Notes: generated by a model from the letters alone, not told the origin. A stretch of 46,887 nucleotides of DNA from Ramlibacter sp. (GCA_013815685.1 JACDFR010000034.1:1-46887); one strand, 5' to 3'; shown: positions 25,938 to 39,008, numbered from the stretch's first letter. Translations and numbers: made by a program.

Positions 25938-27088
25938 AGTCCGATTTCATTGTCCTGGGCGGCGGTATCGCCGGCGCGAGCTGCGCGTATTTCCTGTCGC
26001 GCCACGGCCGGGTGACGCTGCTCGAACGCGAGGAGCATTTCGGCCGCCACGCGAGCGGACGCTCGGCGGCGGTTTTTTCCGAGTATTTCGGCAATGCCTC
26101 GGTGCGGGCGCTCACCGCGGCCAGCCGCGGTTTCTTCGAGACGCCACCCGCCGGGTTGACCGACGTGCCCCTGCTGTCGCCCCGGGGTGTCGTGGCGCTT
26201 GCCAGCCCGGGCGATGTGGCGCGGGGGCGCTTCGCCGCCGCGCTGGCCGGCGGGCTCGAGGCGGCGCAGCGGCCGGTCGAGATCAGCTTGAACGAGGCCT
26301 GCAATCTCTGCCCCATCCTGGCGCCACGGCGCTATGCGCGCGCGCTGTACCGGCCGTCGGTCATGGATATCGACGTCGATGCGCTGCACCAGGGCTTGCT
26401 GCGGCAGGTGCGCGCCGGCGGAGGAAAAATCCTCTCGGATGTCGGCGTCAATGCGATCAGCCAGGCTACCGGCTCCTGGCTGGTCCGCACCGGCGCGGGC
26501 GACCATGTCGCCCCCTGCATCGTCAATGCCGCGGGCGCGTGGGCGGACGAGTTGGCCGGGCTGGCCGGCGTCGCACCCATCGGGATCCTGCCCAGGCGGC
26601 GCACCGTCGCGCTGGTCGAGCTGCCCCTGGCCGCGATCGGGCAGCGCGCATTGGCCGCATGGCCCATGGTGGTCGACCTGGCCGACAGCTTCTACTTCAA
26701 GCCGGAGAGCGGCAAGCTGCTGGTCTGCCCTTGCGACGAAACGCTGGCGGCACCGGGCGATGCCCAACCCGAGGAGCTCGACGTGGCGCAAGCCATCGCG
26801 CGGCTGGAGGAGGTCACCACCCTGTCGGTGCGGCGCGTGACGCACAAATGGGCGGGACTGCGCAGCTTCGTCGCCGATGGAAGGCCGGTGCTGGGCCAAG
26901 CCCCGGACGCCCCGGGCTTTTTCTGGGTGGCCGCACTGGGCGGATTCGGCATCCAGGCGGCGCCGGCGATCGGCGCCGCACTGGCTTCGCTGGCCGTGTA
27001 CGGAAAGATGCCGCCGCAGCTGAACGGGCTGGCGATGGACGCCAGATTGCTCTCGCCCGCGCGGGTTCAGCCCGCTGGGGCCCTGTGA
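25934..27088 (+). CDS. DauA-like D-amino-acid dehydrogenase, apparent CTG start
   Basis: The 384-residue protein is a FAD enzyme of the DAO fold. It opens [18 protein letters not shown] (FAD-binding GxGxxG) and closely follows the plan of D-arginine dehydrogenase Dau[65 protein letters not shown] and [13 protein letters not shown]. The frame upstream is open only from 25889 and holds no ATG, GTG or TTG before the FAD motif. The one sensible start is CTG at 25934, overlapping the cysC stop (CTGA). The alternative GTG 26012 would delete the FAD motif. Substrate is unknown; it probably belongs to the cysC operon. Confidence 0.85.
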   Translation: MKSDFIVLGGGIAGASCAYFLSRHGRVTLLEREEHFGRHASGRSAAVFSEYFGNASVRALTAASRGFFETPPAGLTDVPLLSPRGVVALASPGDVARGRFAAALAGGLEAAQRPVEISLNEACNLCPILAPRRYARALYRPSVMDIDVDALHQGLLRQVRAGGGKILSDVGVNAISQATGSWLVRTGAGDHVAPCIVNAAGAWADELAGLAGVAPIGILPRRRTVALVELPLAAIGQRALAAWPMVVDLADSFYFKPESGKLLVCPCDETLAAPGDAQPEELDVAQAIARLEEVTTLSVRRVTHKWAGLRSFVADGRPVLGQAPDAPGFFWVAALGGFGIQAAPAIGAALASLAVYGKMPPQLNGLAMDARLLSPARVQPAGAL

Positions 27089-27089
27089 G

Positions 27090-27929
27090 TCACCGCACCC
27101 GGGTGCCGGCCCATGCCGCACCGACGATCAGCAGCGCGGCCAGGCCGATGCTCCCGGTCAGCGGGCGCCCCGTTACCGCCATCAGCAGCGCTGTCGAGGC
27201 CAGCGGGGTAAGGTAGCTCAGGATGCCGATGTGGCGGGCATCACCCAGCTTGAGCGCCTTGTCCCAGAGAAAGAACGCGGCGCCCAGCGGGCCCAGTCCC
27301 ATCACTGCCAGCAATGCCCAGTCGCCCGCCGCCACCGCAGTGGCTGGCTCCAGCGCCCAGTGGCAGGCCAGCGCAAGCAGCCCCGCCACCAGTCCGAACA
27401 AGCCGATCGCCGCGGTGGGAAAAGCTGGAACGCGCTTGGTCAGCAGGGAGTAGCTGGCCCAGATGAATGCCGAGCCGAGTGCGGGCAAGTAGCCCCATGA
27501 CCAGCCCGCGCCGGAATCGCCGGTCCGGCCAAGGATCGCGACAGCCGCGCCGCCGAATCCCACGGCCGCGGCAACCACATGCGCCGCCTTGAGCCGAAGC
27601 CCCGGCAGGAACGCGGGCGCCAGCAGGACGATGAGCAGCGGCCACAGGTAGTTGACCAGGTTGGCCTGCACCGGCGGCGCCAGGCGCAAGGCGATGAACA
27701 GCAGGAAGTGGAAGCCGAACAGGCCGTAAATGCCCAGCGCCAGGGTGGAGGCCGGCACTTTCCACTGCCTGATCAGCGGCCACGCCGGCATGCTGCCGAT
27801 CACCAGCGCGATCCCTGTCAGCAGGAAGGGCGGCAGATGTTGCAAGGCCAGGCCGAGCGAGGCCAGCGTGGCCCACAGGACGATGGCGCCGAGCGCGTAG
27901 AGATTGGCACGCCCGATCGGGGCCTGCAT
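27090..27929 (-). CDS. EamA/DMT-family transporter
   Basis: The 279-residue protein has ten hydrophobic segments in two EamA halves (for example LYALGAIVLWATLASLGLAL and GYLPALGSAFIWASYSLLTK). This family exports amino acids and other small metabolites. The ATG at 27929 follows the lipA stop at once (TGAGATG), so it can be co-translated with lipA. It converges on the DauA-like gene with a 1-bp gap. Substrate is unknown. Confidence 0.9.
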   Translation of the reverse strand: MQAPIGRANLYALGAIVLWATLASLGLALQHLPPFLLTGIALVIGSMPAWPLIRQWKVPASTLALGIYGLFGFHFLLFIALRLAPPVQANLVNYLWPLLIVLLAPAFLPGLRLKAAHVVAAAVGFGGAAVAILGRTGDSGAGWSWGYLPALGSAFIWASYSLLTKRVPAFPTAAIGLFGLVAGLLALACHWALEPATAVAAGDWALLAVMGLGPLGAAFFLWDKALKLGDARHIGILSYLTPLASTALLMAVTGRPLTGSIGLAALLIVGAAWAGTRVR

Positions 27930-27930
27930 C

Positions 27931-28920
27931 TCAGGTGTTGGCAACGCCCGCGGCGTGGGCCTGCTGGTCGGCGTGGTAGCTGGAGCGCACCATGGCGCCC
28001 ACCGCGGCATGCGAAAACCCCATCTCGCGCGCTTGCGCTTCGAACATCTTGAACGTGTCCGGGTGAACATAGCGGCGCACCGGCAGGTGCGAGGTGGACG
28101 GTGCCAGGTACTGGCCGATGGTGAGCATGTCGATGCCGTGCTCTCGCATGTCGCGCATCACCTGCAGGATTTCGTCGTCGGTTTCGCCCAGGCCGACCAT
28201 GAGGCCGCTCTTGGTCGGCACATCTGGGTGGAGTGCCTTGAATTTTTTCAACAGGTTCAGGCTGAATTGGTAGTTTGAACCCGGCCGTGCTTCCCTATAC
28301 AGGCGCGGGATCGTTTCGAGGTTGTGGTTCATCACATCCGGCGGTGCGGCCTTGAGAATTTCCAGGGCCCGGTCGTCGCGGCCGCGGAAGTCGGGCACCA
28401 GCACCTCGATGGTGGTGGCTGGGGACAGCTCGCGCGTCTTGCGGATGCATTCGACGAAGTGGCCGGCCCCGCCGTCTCGCAGGTCATCGCGATCGACCGA
28501 GGTGATCACCACGTACTTCAGCTTGAGCCGGGCGATGGTCCGGGCGAGGTTCTCCGGCTCGCTGGCATCCAGCGGGTCGGGACGGCCGTGGCCGACGTCG
28601 CAGAAAGGGCAGCGCCGCGTGCACTTGTCGCCCATGATCATGAAGGTGGCCGTGCCCTTGCCGAAGCACTCGCCGATATTGGGGCAGGAAGCTTCCTCGC
28701 ACACGGTGTGCAGGTTGCTCTCCCGCAGGATCTGCTTGATCTCGTAGAAGCGTGTCGTCGGCGAGCCCGCCCGCACACGGATCCAGTCCGGTTTCCTGAG
28801 CCTCTCGGCCTGCTCCACCTTCACCGGGATGCGCGCGAGCTTGGCGGCGGCCTTCTGCTTGGCGCCGGGCTGGTAGGTTTCGACGGACTGCGCCTCGCGC
28901 ACCACAGGGTTGGAGCTCAT
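27931..28920 (-). CDS. lipA: Lipoyl synthase
   Basis: The 329-residue radical-SAM enzyme inserts two sulfurs into octanoyl groups on lipoyl domains. Both clusters are visible: the auxiliary-cluster motif [12 protein letters not shown] (Cys-x4-Cys-x5-Cys) and the SAM-cluster motif [10 protein letters not shown] (Cys-x3-Cys-x2-Cys), plus the C-terminal RSSYHAD Ser-bearing end. The ATG at 28920 fits homologues. Upstream sequence to lipB is a copy of the GC-rich repeat, and an open frame through it is not part of the gene. Confidence 0.97.
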   Translation of the reverse strand: MSSNPVVREAQSVETYQPGAKQKAAAKLARIPVKVEQAERLRKPDWIRVRAGSPTTRFYEIKQILRESNLHTVCEEASCPNIGECFGKGTATFMIMGDKCTRRCPFCDVGHGRPDPLDASEPENLARTIARLKLKYVVITSVDRDDLRDGGAGHFVECIRKTRELSPATTIEVLVPDFRGRDDRALEILKAAPPDVMNHNLETIPRLYREARPGSNYQFSLNLLKKFKALHPDVPTKSGLMVGLGETDDEILQVMRDMREHGIDMLTIGQYLAPSTSHLPVRRYVHPDTFKMFEAQAREMGFSHAAVGAMVRSSYHADQQAHAAGVANT

Positions 28921-28923
28921 GGG

Positions 28924-28971
28924 ACCCCCACGTTTGCCGCCACGGCGGCTGCACTGCCCCCCGAGGGGGTG
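28924..28971. repeat. GC-rich intergenic repeat, copy 1 (lipB-lipA gap)
   Basis: ACCCCCACG followed after about 25 bp by CTGCACTGCCCCCCGAGGGGG matches the left part and core of the other copies at 33731, 36052 and 45872. The right-hand TTGGGGCGGCCCGGC block is absent here. It fills the gap between lipB and lipA. Confidence 0.75.
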
Positions 28972-29014
28972 CGATCTTGCTTGAAGCGGTTCTGCGCTGC
29001 GATCATGGGATCTT

Positions 29015-29683
29015 TCAGGCCGAGAGGTGCGTGCCGAGCTTCTGGCCCAGCACCCGAGCCGCCTCGTTCCAGGTGACTGATATGCCGATTGTAGAAAGAT
29101 CCACGGTTTCCAGCCCGGCATAGCCGCAAGGGTTGATACCGGAGAAGGGCGCCAGGTCCATGGCCACGTTCAGGGCGACGCCGTGATAGGTGCAGTGCCG
29201 GCTCACCTTCAGGCCCAGGGCGGCGATCTTGCCCAGGCCCTTGAAGGGGCCGCCCGGCGCAAAAGGACCGACCGGCGCCGCATGGGACAGCGGATCGTCC
29301 AGCCGCACATAGATGCCCGGCGCGCCGGCAACGCGATGCCCGGTCACGCCGAAATGTGCCAGTGATCGGATCACTGCCTCCTCGATGCGATAGACATATT
29401 CCTTGATGAAGTAGCCCGTCCGCCGCAAGTCCACCAGCGGGTAGGCCACCACCTGGCCAGGCCCGTGATAGGTGACCTGGCCGCCGCGATTGGTCACCAC
29501 CACCGGGATGCCGCCCGCATCCAGCACATGTTCGGGCCTGCCCGCCAGGCCCTGCGTGTAGACCGGCGGGTGCTCGCACAGCCAGAGCTCGTCCGGCGTG
29601 GCTTCGCCGCGCGCGGCCGTGAATGCCTGCATCGCCTCGTAGGTCGGCAGGTAGGCCACCCGCCCGCGCACCACGGGGGTCAT
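29015..29683 (-). CDS. lipB: Octanoyltransferase
   Basis: The 222-residue protein transfers octanoyl from acyl carrier protein to lipoyl domains, upstream of LipA. It has the family core [34 protein letters not shown] and the acyl-accepting Cys in [13 protein letters not shown]. It starts 2 bp after ybeD ends and is followed by lipA, the usual order. Confidence 0.97.
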   Translation of the reverse strand: MTPVVRGRVAYLPTYEAMQAFTAARGEATPDELWLCEHPPVYTQGLAGRPEHVLDAGGIPVVVTNRGGQVTYHGPGQVVAYPLVDLRRTGYFIKEYVYRIEEAVIRSLAHFGVTGHRVAGAPGIYVRLDDPLSHAAPVGPFAPGGPFKGLGKIAALGLKVSRHCTYHGVALNVAMDLAPFSGINPCGYAGLETVDLSTIGISVTWNEAARVLGQKLGTHLSA

Positions 29684-29685
29684 CG

Positions 29686-29973
29686 CTAGAGCACGACCTT
29701 GACCATCGGGTGGGTAGACAGCGAGCGGTATAGCTCGTCGAGCTGTTCGCGGCTGACGACCGTGACGGTGATCGTGACACCCAGGTAATTCCCAGCCTTG
29801 CTGTCGCGCAGTTCGATGCTCGCGGCGTCGAAGGCCGGGTCGAACTGGCGGGCGATGAGGGTGACCGCCTGCACGAGGCCATCGACATTGGCGCCCATGA
29901 CCTTGATGGGAAACCGCGACGGATACTCGATGAGCGAGTCCCTGGAGTGGGGGCTTGGGCTTGGGCTCGTCAT
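29686..29973 (-). CDS. ybeD: DUF493/YbeD family protein
   Basis: The 95-residue protein carries [15 protein letters not shown] and the ACT-like ending [35 protein letters not shown] of the DUF493 family, which often accompanies lipB. The N-terminus is Ser/Pro-rich, coded by a short GGGCTT-type repeat. The ATG at 29973 overlaps the stop of the aminotransferase gene (ATGA). Function is unknown; a role linked to lipoate is inferred from context. Confidence 0.9.
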   Translation of the reverse strand: MTSPSPSPHSRDSLIEYPSRFPIKVMGANVDGLVQAVTLIARQFDPAFDAASIELRDSKAGNYLGVTITVTVVSREQLDELYRSLSTHPMVKVVL

Positions 29974-30863
29974 GCTAGGGGGGCTTGCTTTGCCCGCTGG
30001 TAGCCGGCGTACAGCTTCTCGTAGATGGGGCCTGGCTTGCCGTTTCCAATGGGCTGCCCGTCCAGGCGGGTGACGGGCAGGATCTCCTTGGACGCGTTGG
30101 ACAGCAGCAGCTCGTCGGCGGTAAACACATCTTCGCGGGCGATCCGCCGCAGCTCGAAGGGGATGCCGGCGTGGGCGCACAGCTCTTCCAGCAAGCCATA
30201 GCGGATACCTTCGAGCACCAGGTTGTCCTTGAGCGGGCCGATGACGCGCCCACCGCGCGCCACCCACACATTGGCCGCCGCCCCCTCGCTGAGGAAGCCG
30301 TCGCGGAACATCACGGTTTCGGCTGCGCCCACGTCCGCGCTCATCTGCCGCGCCAGCACCGAGCCGAGCATGCTGACGCTCTTGATGTGGGCTTTTTTCC
30401 AGCGAAAGTCATCCCCGCTGACGCAGGCGACGCCGTTCGCCCGATCGGCGGCCGACGGGGCGCTGATGCGATTGCTGGTGGCGAAGACGGTGGGCGTGAT
30501 GCCGGGGGGCATCGCATGGTCACGCATCGCCACACCACGCGTCACCTGGATGTAGACGAGCTGGTCGGTCTGGCCTGCGTCATTGCCCAGCGACCGGGCA
30601 TAGGCGTCGATCAGCTGATCCACCAGCGCGCGCCACTGCGGGTGACTCATCGGGTTGGCGATCCGCAGTTCGGACAGGCTGCGATCCAGGCGCGCCATGT
30701 GCTGGGCGAAACGGAACGGCCGGCCGGCGTAGACCGGCACCACCTCGTAGACGCCGTCACCGAAGATGAAGCCGCGGTCCATCACGCTGACCTTGGCTTC
30801 GCGCAAGGTGCTGAATTCGCCGTTGAGATAGCAGGGAAGTTCGGGAAGCAGGTCGATTGTCAT
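29970..30863 (-). CDS. dat: D-amino-acid aminotransferase (fold-type IV PLP enzyme)
   Basis: The 297-residue protein has the class IV aminotransferase plan: [21 protein letters not shown], the PLP Lys in [15 protein letters not shown], and [19 protein letters not shown]. The DGVYEV and RGVAMRDHA patterns favour D-alanine aminotransferase over branched-chain or ADC-lyase types. It converts D-amino acids and 2-oxoacids. It heads the dat-ybeD-lipB-lipA operon, an order known from Burkholderiales. Confidence 0.92.
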   Translation of the reverse strand: MTIDLLPELPCYLNGEFSTLREAKVSVMDRGFIFGDGVYEVVPVYAGRPFRFAQHMARLDRSLSELRIANPMSHPQWRALVDQLIDAYARSLGNDAGQTDQLVYIQVTRGVAMRDHAMPPGITPTVFATSNRISAPSAADRANGVACVSGDDFRWKKAHIKSVSMLGSVLARQMSADVGAAETVMFRDGFLSEGAAANVWVARGGRVIGPLKDNLVLEGIRYGLLEELCAHAGIPFELRRIAREDVFTADELLLSNASKEILPVTRLDGQPIGNGKPGPIYEKLYAGYQRAKQAPLA

Positions 30864-30889
30864 GGGGGGATTTGCTTTGTTGGATGTGC

Positions 30890-31333
30890 TCAGCGCCACA
30901 GTATCACCGCGGCGATGGCAAGCCAGCCCAGGCCCAGGTTGATCTTGGCCAGCCACGTGATCTGGGCCGCGCGCTTGCCGCCCTCGGGCCAGGCTGCGGC
31001 GGCCACCGCCAGCTTGAGGCGGCGATAGGGCGAGAAGTAGATGTGGCCGAAGACCAGCATCATGGCCACACCCAGCACGGCCATCGCGTGCCATCCCGGA
31101 GGCCGCGCGCCCGCCGCGCCCAGCCACAGTGCCGCGCCAGTGGCCAGCAGCACCGCGATGCTGATGGCCACCACCCCGAAAAAGCGCGCCAGCACCGCCG
31201 ACAAAAGCTGCAACCGCGCGGGCGGCTGCAATTGTTCAGCCATGGGCTGGCGCAACGCCAGCAGCATGAAAGCCATGCCGCCCATCCAGAAGACAGCGGC
31301 TGCCAGATGAAAAAACAGGAGAAGGTTGTGCAT
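30890..31333 (-). CDS. CopD-like integral membrane protein
   Basis: The 147-residue protein has four membrane segments: the first (NLLLFFHLAAAVFWMGGMAFML) carries the His typical of CopD/DUF-type proteins, and HAMAVLGVAMMLVFGHIYFSPYRRL has two more. It resembles the CopD fold seen alone in many proteobacteria; copper or haem handling is possible but not shown. I chose the ATG at 31333. The ribosome binding site is weak. Confidence 0.78.
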   Translation of the reverse strand: MHNLLLFFHLAAAVFWMGGMAFMLLALRQPMAEQLQPPARLQLLSAVLARFFGVVAISIAVLLATGAALWLGAAGARPPGWHAMAVLGVAMMLVFGHIYFSPYRRLKLAVAAAAWPEGGKRAAQITWLAKINLGLGWLAIAAVILWR

Positions 31334-31452
31334 GAATCGTGGCGCGGCGGCTCGAGTGGTGACGCATTGTGCTGCCGTGCGCAAAACACCTTGAACGTGG
31401 CGCCAAAGCCCGGCGCCATGGTCGGGTACGCGGAGCGGCGGGGATTTTTATT

Positions 31453-31458
31453 TATAAT
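31453..31458 (+). promoter_or_regulatory. Candidate -10 element of the atp operon promoter
   Basis: A perfect TATAAT sits at 31453-31458 within an AT-rich patch (GATTTTTATTTATAATCAATGG) 48 bp before the atpI start. The matching -35 window (about 31430-31435) is GC-rich and unlike TTGACA, so the promoter may be weak or activator-dependent. It is the only such element before atpI. Confidence 0.4.
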
Positions 31459-31505
31459 CAATGGCTTTGTGAAAATTGCAGAGCCTGGGAGCGGGGCTGG
31501 ACCCG

Positions 31506-31985
31506 ATGAAAAAAATGGCCTCACTTCCCGAGACGACTGAGGACGAGCCTGCATTCAAGCCGCTGACCGCCGAGCAGGCGCGTCGGCTGCGCGAACAAAA
31601 CCCCTCGGTTTCCGCCTGGTGGGTGGTGGCGGGGCAGGCTGTGGTGGGTCTCCTGGTGGCATTGGCCGCCTGGGGCGTCACCGGGAGGCAAAACGTTGGG
31701 TGGTCCGCCGGATACGGCGCGCTGGCCGTGGTGATCCCCGCGGCCATTTTTGCGCGAGGACTCACTGGGCGTTTTTCCTCGGTGAACGCGGGCACCGCGG
31801 CGGTTGGCTTAATGGGGTGGGAGCTGGTTAAGTTGGCTTTGACGGTCGCGATAATGGCGGCGGCGCCAAAGCTGGTGGCAGCACTGAGCTGGCCGGCATT
31901 GCTGGCGGGCCTGGTGCTGACGATGACGGTGTATTGGGTCGCGCTTGCCTATGTGCCGCGCAAACGCAAAGAGATAACTGAGTAA
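31506..31985 (+). CDS. atpI: ATP synthase assembly protein I
   Basis: The 159-residue protein has four membrane helices starting at about residues 38, 63, 95 and 123 and a charged N-terminus, matching UncI/AtpI, which helps assemble the c-ring. The ATG at 31506 is preferred; an ATG at 31515 would remove three residues. It is the first gene of the operon, 6 bp before atpB. Confidence 0.9.
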   Translation: MKKMASLPETTEDEPAFKPLTAEQARRLREQNPSVSAWWVVAGQAVVGLLVALAAWGVTGRQNVGWSAGYGALAVVIPAAIFARGLTGRFSSVNAGTAAVGLMGWELVKLALTVAIMAAAPKLVAALSWPALLAGLVLTMTVYWVALAYVPRKRKEITE

Positions 31986-31991
31986 TACAAG

Positions 31992-32870
31992 ATGGCTGCT
32001 GAAGAACACGGACTCACGGCGAATGACTACATCGTTCACCACCTGACGCACCTGGAAAATCACCCGGCCAAGAGCGTCGCTGATCTCTCCGTTTTTCACG
32101 CCGATTCCATCTTTTTCACCGTCTTCCTCGGAGCCTTAGGGTGCTGGCTGTTGTGGCTGGCAGCGCGCAAGGCCACCTCGGGCGTGCCGGGCCGCTTTCA
32201 GGCCGCCGTCGAAATTCTGGTGGAGATGGTCGACTCGCAGGCCAAGAGCATCGTGCACAACGCCCAAAGCCGCAAATTCGTCGCGCCGCTGGCCCTGACG
32301 ATCTTTGTCTGGATCATCCTGCTCAACACCATGGACCTGCTACCGGTGGATCTGCTGCCGTGGTTGTGGCAATCGGTTTTCGGCCTGGCGGGCCATGACC
32401 CGCAACATGCCTATCTACGCGTCGTGCCCACGGCCGACCTGTCCATCACCATGGGCATGTCCGTCGCCGTGCTGCTGATTTGCCTGTACTACAACGTCAA
32501 GATCAAGGGCATCGGCGGGTGGGCTCACGAGCTGGTGACCGCCCCGTTTGGCACCAGCAAGAACCCCGTGATCGCTCTGATTCTGGGGGTTCTGAACTTC
32601 GGCATGCAGATGATCGAGTTCGTGGCCAAGACCGTGTCACATGGCATGCGGCTGTTTGGCAACATGTACGCGGGCGAGCTGATTTTCCTGCTGGTCGCGC
32701 TGATGGGCGGCGCCTGGACGCTGTCGGCCGGCGGCGTGGGCCTGGCCATCGGCCACATCATCGCCGGCACGGTCTGGTCGATCTTTCACATTCTGATCAT
32801 CGTGCTGCAGGCCTTCGTATTCATGATGTTGACGCTGGTGTACATCGGCCAGGCCCACGACCATCACTGA
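31992..32870 (+). CDS. atpB: ATP synthase subunit a (Fo)
   Basis: The 292-residue membrane subunit forms the proton half-channels. The key segment MYAGELIFLLVALMGGAW and the preceding HGMRLFGN carry the essential Arg (RLFGNMYAGE). NTMDLLPVDLLPWL is the conserved loop in the N-terminal half. The order and length fit the betaproteobacterial protein. Confidence 0.97.
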   Translation: MAAEEHGLTANDYIVHHLTHLENHPAKSVADLSVFHADSIFFTVFLGALGCWLLWLAARKATSGVPGRFQAAVEILVEMVDSQAKSIVHNAQSRKFVAPLALTIFVWIILLNTMDLLPVDLLPWLWQSVFGLAGHDPQHAYLRVVPTADLSITMGMSVAVLLICLYYNVKIKGIGGWAHELVTAPFGTSKNPVIALILGVLNFGMQMIEFVAKTVSHGMRLFGNMYAGELIFLLVALMGGAWTLSAGGVGLAIGHIIAGTVWSIFHILIIVLQAFVFMMLTLVYIGQAHDHH

Positions 32871-33194
<324 letters not shown>

Positions 33195-33252
33195 GCCTTG
33201 CTCGAACCCATGTCGTTCCCTGGCCTGTCGCGCCGGGGTGAAGGATGAAAAA

Positions 33253-33723
33253 GTGAGCATTACCGCAACCCTGATCGTTCAGATGATCGTCTTCCTGATC
33301 CTGGTCGGGTTCACGATGAAATTTGTTTGGCCTCCCATCGCTGCGGCGCTGGACGAGCGCGCCAGCAAGATCGCCGAAGGCCTGGCCGCTGCCGACAAAG
33401 CCAAGGCCGAGCTGTCCGCCGCCAACCAGCGGGTGGAAGCCGAATTGGCCAAGTCGCGCAACGAGACCGCGGCGCGGATTGCCGATGCCGAGCGCCGCGC
33501 CCAGGCGATCATCGAGGAAGCAAAAGCCCGCGCCACCGAAGAAGGCAACAAGATCGTCGCCGCCGCCAAGGTCGAAGCCGATCAGCAGGCCCTCAAGGCT
33601 CGCGAAACCCTGCGTGAGCAGGTGGCCGCGCTGGCCGTCAAGGGCGCCGAGCAGATTCTGCGCAAGGAAGTCAACGCCGGTGTCCATGCCGAGTTGCTCA
33701 GCCGCCTGAAGACCGAGCTGTAG
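33253..33723 (+). CDS. atpF: ATP synthase subunit b (Fo)
   Basis: The 156-residue stator subunit begins [20 protein letters not shown], a single membrane helix, then a long charged coiled coil. The GTG at 33253 gives the same length as the E. coli protein and has AAGGA 7 bp upstream; GTG 33238 would add five residues. The next 131 bp hold two copies of the GC-rich repeat. Confidence 0.95.
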   Translation: MSITATLIVQMIVFLILVGFTMKFVWPPIAAALDERASKIAEGLAAADKAKAELSAANQRVEAELAKSRNETAARIADAERRAQAIIEEAKARATEEGNKIVAAAKVEADQQALKARETLREQVAALAVKGAEQILRKEVNAGVHAELLSRLKTEL

Positions 33724-33730
33724 AAATATG

Positions 33731-33799
33731 CGCCCCCACGCTCACATTCGTTCGCTGCCCCCCGAGGGGGCCGTGGCCTCCTTTGGGGCGGCCCGGCAG
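33731..33799. repeat. GC-rich intergenic repeat, copy 2 (atpF-atpH gap)
   Basis: This is a full copy: CGCCCCCACGCTCAC, a short linker, CGCTGCCCCCCGAGGGGG, then TTTGGGGCGGCCCGGC. It lies directly after atpF. The core GCCCCCCGAGGGGGC can form a stem in the operon mRNA. Confidence 0.85.
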
Positions 33800-33810
33800 G
33801 AGGCCAATAT

Positions 33811-33847
33811 GCGCCCCCCCGCTCACCTTTGTTCGCCGCACGAGGCC
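33811..33847. repeat. GC-rich intergenic repeat, copy 3 (degenerate)
   Basis: GCGCCCCCCCGCTCACCTTTGTTCGC repeats the left part of copy 2, and then CGCACGAGGCC replaces the core, so the copy is truncated or decayed. It ends 7 bp before the atpH ATG, so the repeat also forms the translation start region of atpH. Confidence 0.7.
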
Positions 33848-33854
33848 GCATCTC

Positions 33855-34385
33855 ATGGCTGAAATCGCCACCATCGCCCGCCCCTACGCCGAGGCCCTTT
33901 ACCAGTCGGGCAAGGCCGACCTGAACGGCACCGCGCAATGGCTGGACGCCCTCGCGGCGGTCGCCGCCAACGAGCAGCTGCTGCAGTTCGCGGGCAACCC
34001 CAAGGTCACGGACCAGCAGGTCTTCGACGTGGTGTCCGACGTCGCGAAGATGCAATTGCCCCAGGCGGCCCAGAACTTCCTGCGCACCGTGATCGAAAAC
34101 GGGCGCCTCACGGCACTGCCGGAGATTGCGAGTCAGTTTCGCGCGCTCAAGAACGCGCAGAGCGGCGCTTCCGATGCCGTGGTTCACAGCGCTTTCCCGA
34201 TCGCGGCGTCTTCGCTGGACGATGTGGCGGGCGCATTGGAAAAGCGGTTCGGCCGCAAGCTCAATCTCACCGTGCAGGAAGATCCCTCCCTCATCGGCGG
34301 GATCCGTGTCGTGGTCGGCGACGAAGTGCTCGACACCTCGGTCAAGGCCCGCCTGGAACAAATGAAAGTCGCCCTCACCGCCTGA
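33855..34385 (+). CDS. atpH: ATP synthase subunit delta (F1)
   Basis: The 176-residue protein begins [16 protein letters not shown] and ends with [29 protein letters not shown], the delta (OSCP) signature. It joins F1 to the b-subunit stalk. No clear ribosome binding site precedes the ATG because degenerate repeat sequence lies there. Confidence 0.96.
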   Translation: MAEIATIARPYAEALYQSGKADLNGTAQWLDALAAVAANEQLLQFAGNPKVTDQQVFDVVSDVAKMQLPQAAQNFLRTVIENGRLTALPEIASQFRALKNAQSGASDAVVHSAFPIAASSLDDVAGALEKRFGRKLNLTVQEDPSLIGGIRVVVGDEVLDTSVKARLEQMKVALTA

Positions 34386-34428
34386 TGGCGACTGAGGCTG
34401 TCAGCCAACCCCAAGAAAGGAAAGAGTC

Positions 34429-36042
<1,614 letters not shown>

Positions 36043-36051
36043 AAAAATGTT

Positions 36052-36128
36052 GACCCCCACGCTCACTTTGTTCGCTGCCCCCCGAGGGGGCGCGGCCGGC
36101 TTGGGGCGGCCCGGCGCCCGGCCGGGTC
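36052..36128. repeat. GC-rich intergenic repeat, copy 4 (atpA-atpG gap)
   Basis: A full copy: ACCCCCACGCTCACTTTG, CGCTGCCCCCCGAGGGGGC, CTTGGGGCGGCCCGGC, with a further inverted segment GCCCGGCCGGGTC on its right. It fills most of the 109-bp gap between atpA and atpG and is followed by AGGAG for atpG. Confidence 0.85.
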
Positions 36129-36151
36129 TCGCCGCATGGCAGGAGTTCTAG

Positions 36152-37018
36152 ATGGCTGCAGGTAAAGAGATTCGGGGCAAGATCAAATCGGTGGAGAACA
36201 CCAAGAAGATCACCAAGGCCATGGAAATGGTGGCGGCCTCCAAGATGCGCAAGGCGCAGGAGCGCATGCGCCACGCCCGGCCCTACAGCGACAAGGTGCG
36301 CAACATCGCCGCCAACCTCGGCAAGGCCAATCCGGAGTACACGCACCCGTTCATGAAATTGAACGATGCGAAGACGGCCGGCTTCATCGTCGTCACGACC
36401 GACAAGGGCCTGTGCGGCGGCATGAACACCAACGTGCTGCGCCTGGTGACCACCAAGCTGCGCGAGGCGCAGGCCACCGGGATGGACTCGCATGCAGTTG
36501 CCATCGGCAACAAGGGCCTGGGTTTCCTCAACCGCATCGGCGCCAAGGTGGTGTCGCACGTCACCCAGCTGGGCGACACGCCGCACCTCGACAAGCTGAT
36601 CGGCCCGGTGAAGGTCCTTTTGGACGCTTACGCCCAAGGCAAGGTGAGCGCGGTGTACCTGTCGTACACCAAATTCATCAACACGATGCGCCAGGAGCCG
36701 GTGCTCGAGCAGCTGTTGCCCCTCACCGCGGACAACTTCAAGGCCGACGAAGGCCAGCCGGGCTGGGACTACATCTACGAGCCGGATGCACAGGCCGTCA
36801 TCGACGAATTGCTGCTGCGCTACGTGGAAGCGCTCGTCTATCAAGCCGTCGCCGAGAACATGGCTTCGGAGCAGTCGGCGCGCATGGTGGCGATGAAGGC
36901 CGCGACCGACAACGCCGGCAACGTGATCGCCGAACTCAAGCTGGTCTACAACAAGACGCGCCAGGCCGCGATCACGAAAGAGCTTTCGGAGATCGTCGCC
37001 GGAGCGGCGGCCGTCTAA
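36152..37018 (+). CDS. atpG: ATP synthase subunit gamma (F1)
   Basis: The 288-residue rotor shaft begins [31 protein letters not shown] and ends [26 protein letters not shown], both hallmark gamma segments that form the coiled-coil shaft. [10 protein letters not shown] is the conserved central motif. The length matches the family. Confidence 0.98.
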   Translation: MAAGKEIRGKIKSVENTKKITKAMEMVAASKMRKAQERMRHARPYSDKVRNIAANLGKANPEYTHPFMKLNDAKTAGFIVVTTDKGLCGGMNTNVLRLVTTKLREAQATGMDSHAVAIGNKGLGFLNRIGAKVVSHVTQLGDTPHLDKLIGPVKVLLDAYAQGKVSAVYLSYTKFINTMRQEPVLEQLLPLTADNFKADEGQPGWDYIYEPDAQAVIDELLLRYVEALVYQAVAENMASEQSARMVAMKAATDNAGNVIAELKLVYNKTRQAAITKELSEIVAGAAAV

Positions 37019-37026
37019 CAAGTTAA

Positions 37027-38478
<1,452 letters not shown>

Positions 38479-38484
38479 CACGCC

Positions 38485-38901
38485 ATGAACACCATCCACG
38501 TCGATGTTGTGAGCGCCGAGGAGTCGATCTTCTCGGGCGAGGCGCGCTTTGTCGCCCTGCCCGGCGAGGCCGGCGAACTGGGCATCTACCCGCGCCACAC
38601 GCCGCTGATCACCCGCATCAAGCCCGGCTCGGTGCGCATCGAGAAGGCCGATGGCAGCGAGGAGTTCGTCTTCGTCGCCGGCGGCGTGCTCGAGGTGCAG
38701 CCGAACTGCGTCACCGTGCTGTCCGACACCGCCATCCGCGGCAAGGACCTGGACGAAGAGAAGGCCAACACGGCCAAGGCCGCGGCGGAAGAGGCGCTGC
38801 GCAATGCCAAGGGTGAACTGGACATCGCCAAGGCGCAATCGGAGCTGGCCGTCATGGCCGCCCAGATCGCGGCCCTGCGGAAGTACCGTCAGAAAAAATA
38901 A
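38485..38901 (+). CDS. atpC: ATP synthase subunit epsilon (F1)
   Basis: The 138-residue protein has the N-terminal beta-sandwich ([35 protein letters not shown]) and the C-terminal helix pair that can inhibit F1. It closes the operon 6 bp after atpD. The hairpin repeat starts 4 bp after its stop codon. Confidence 0.97.
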   Translation: MNTIHVDVVSAEESIFSGEARFVALPGEAGELGIYPRHTPLITRIKPGSVRIEKADGSEEFVFVAGGVLEVQPNCVTVLSDTAIRGKDLDEEKANTAKAAAEEALRNAKGELDIAKAQSELAVMAAQIAALRKYRQKK

Positions 38902-38905
38902 ATTC

Positions 38906-38941
38906 TTGCGGGACAGATCTTTAGCTCTGTCCCCAACTGAT
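38906..38941. repeat. 36-bp hairpin repeat, copy 2 of 2
   Basis: This block is base-for-base the same as 118-153. Its GGGACAGA and TCTGTCCC arms (38910-38917 and 38926-38933) form an 8-bp stem. It lies between atpC and the operon terminator. The first copy also lies after the stop of a highly expressed gene (tuf). Confidence 0.85.
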
Positions 38942-38978
38942 CAGGTTTGCAATAAGAAGCGCTAAAAACCGCGCCCTC

Positions 38979-39008
38979 GGCCCCGCTCGCAAGACCGGGG
39001 CCTTTTTA
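38979..39008 (+). terminator. Intrinsic terminator of the atp operon
   Basis: GGCCCCG (38979-38985) pairs with CGGGGCC (38996-39002) around a 10-nt loop and is followed by TTTTTATT. It lies 77 bp after atpC and ends the operon. Confidence 0.92.
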
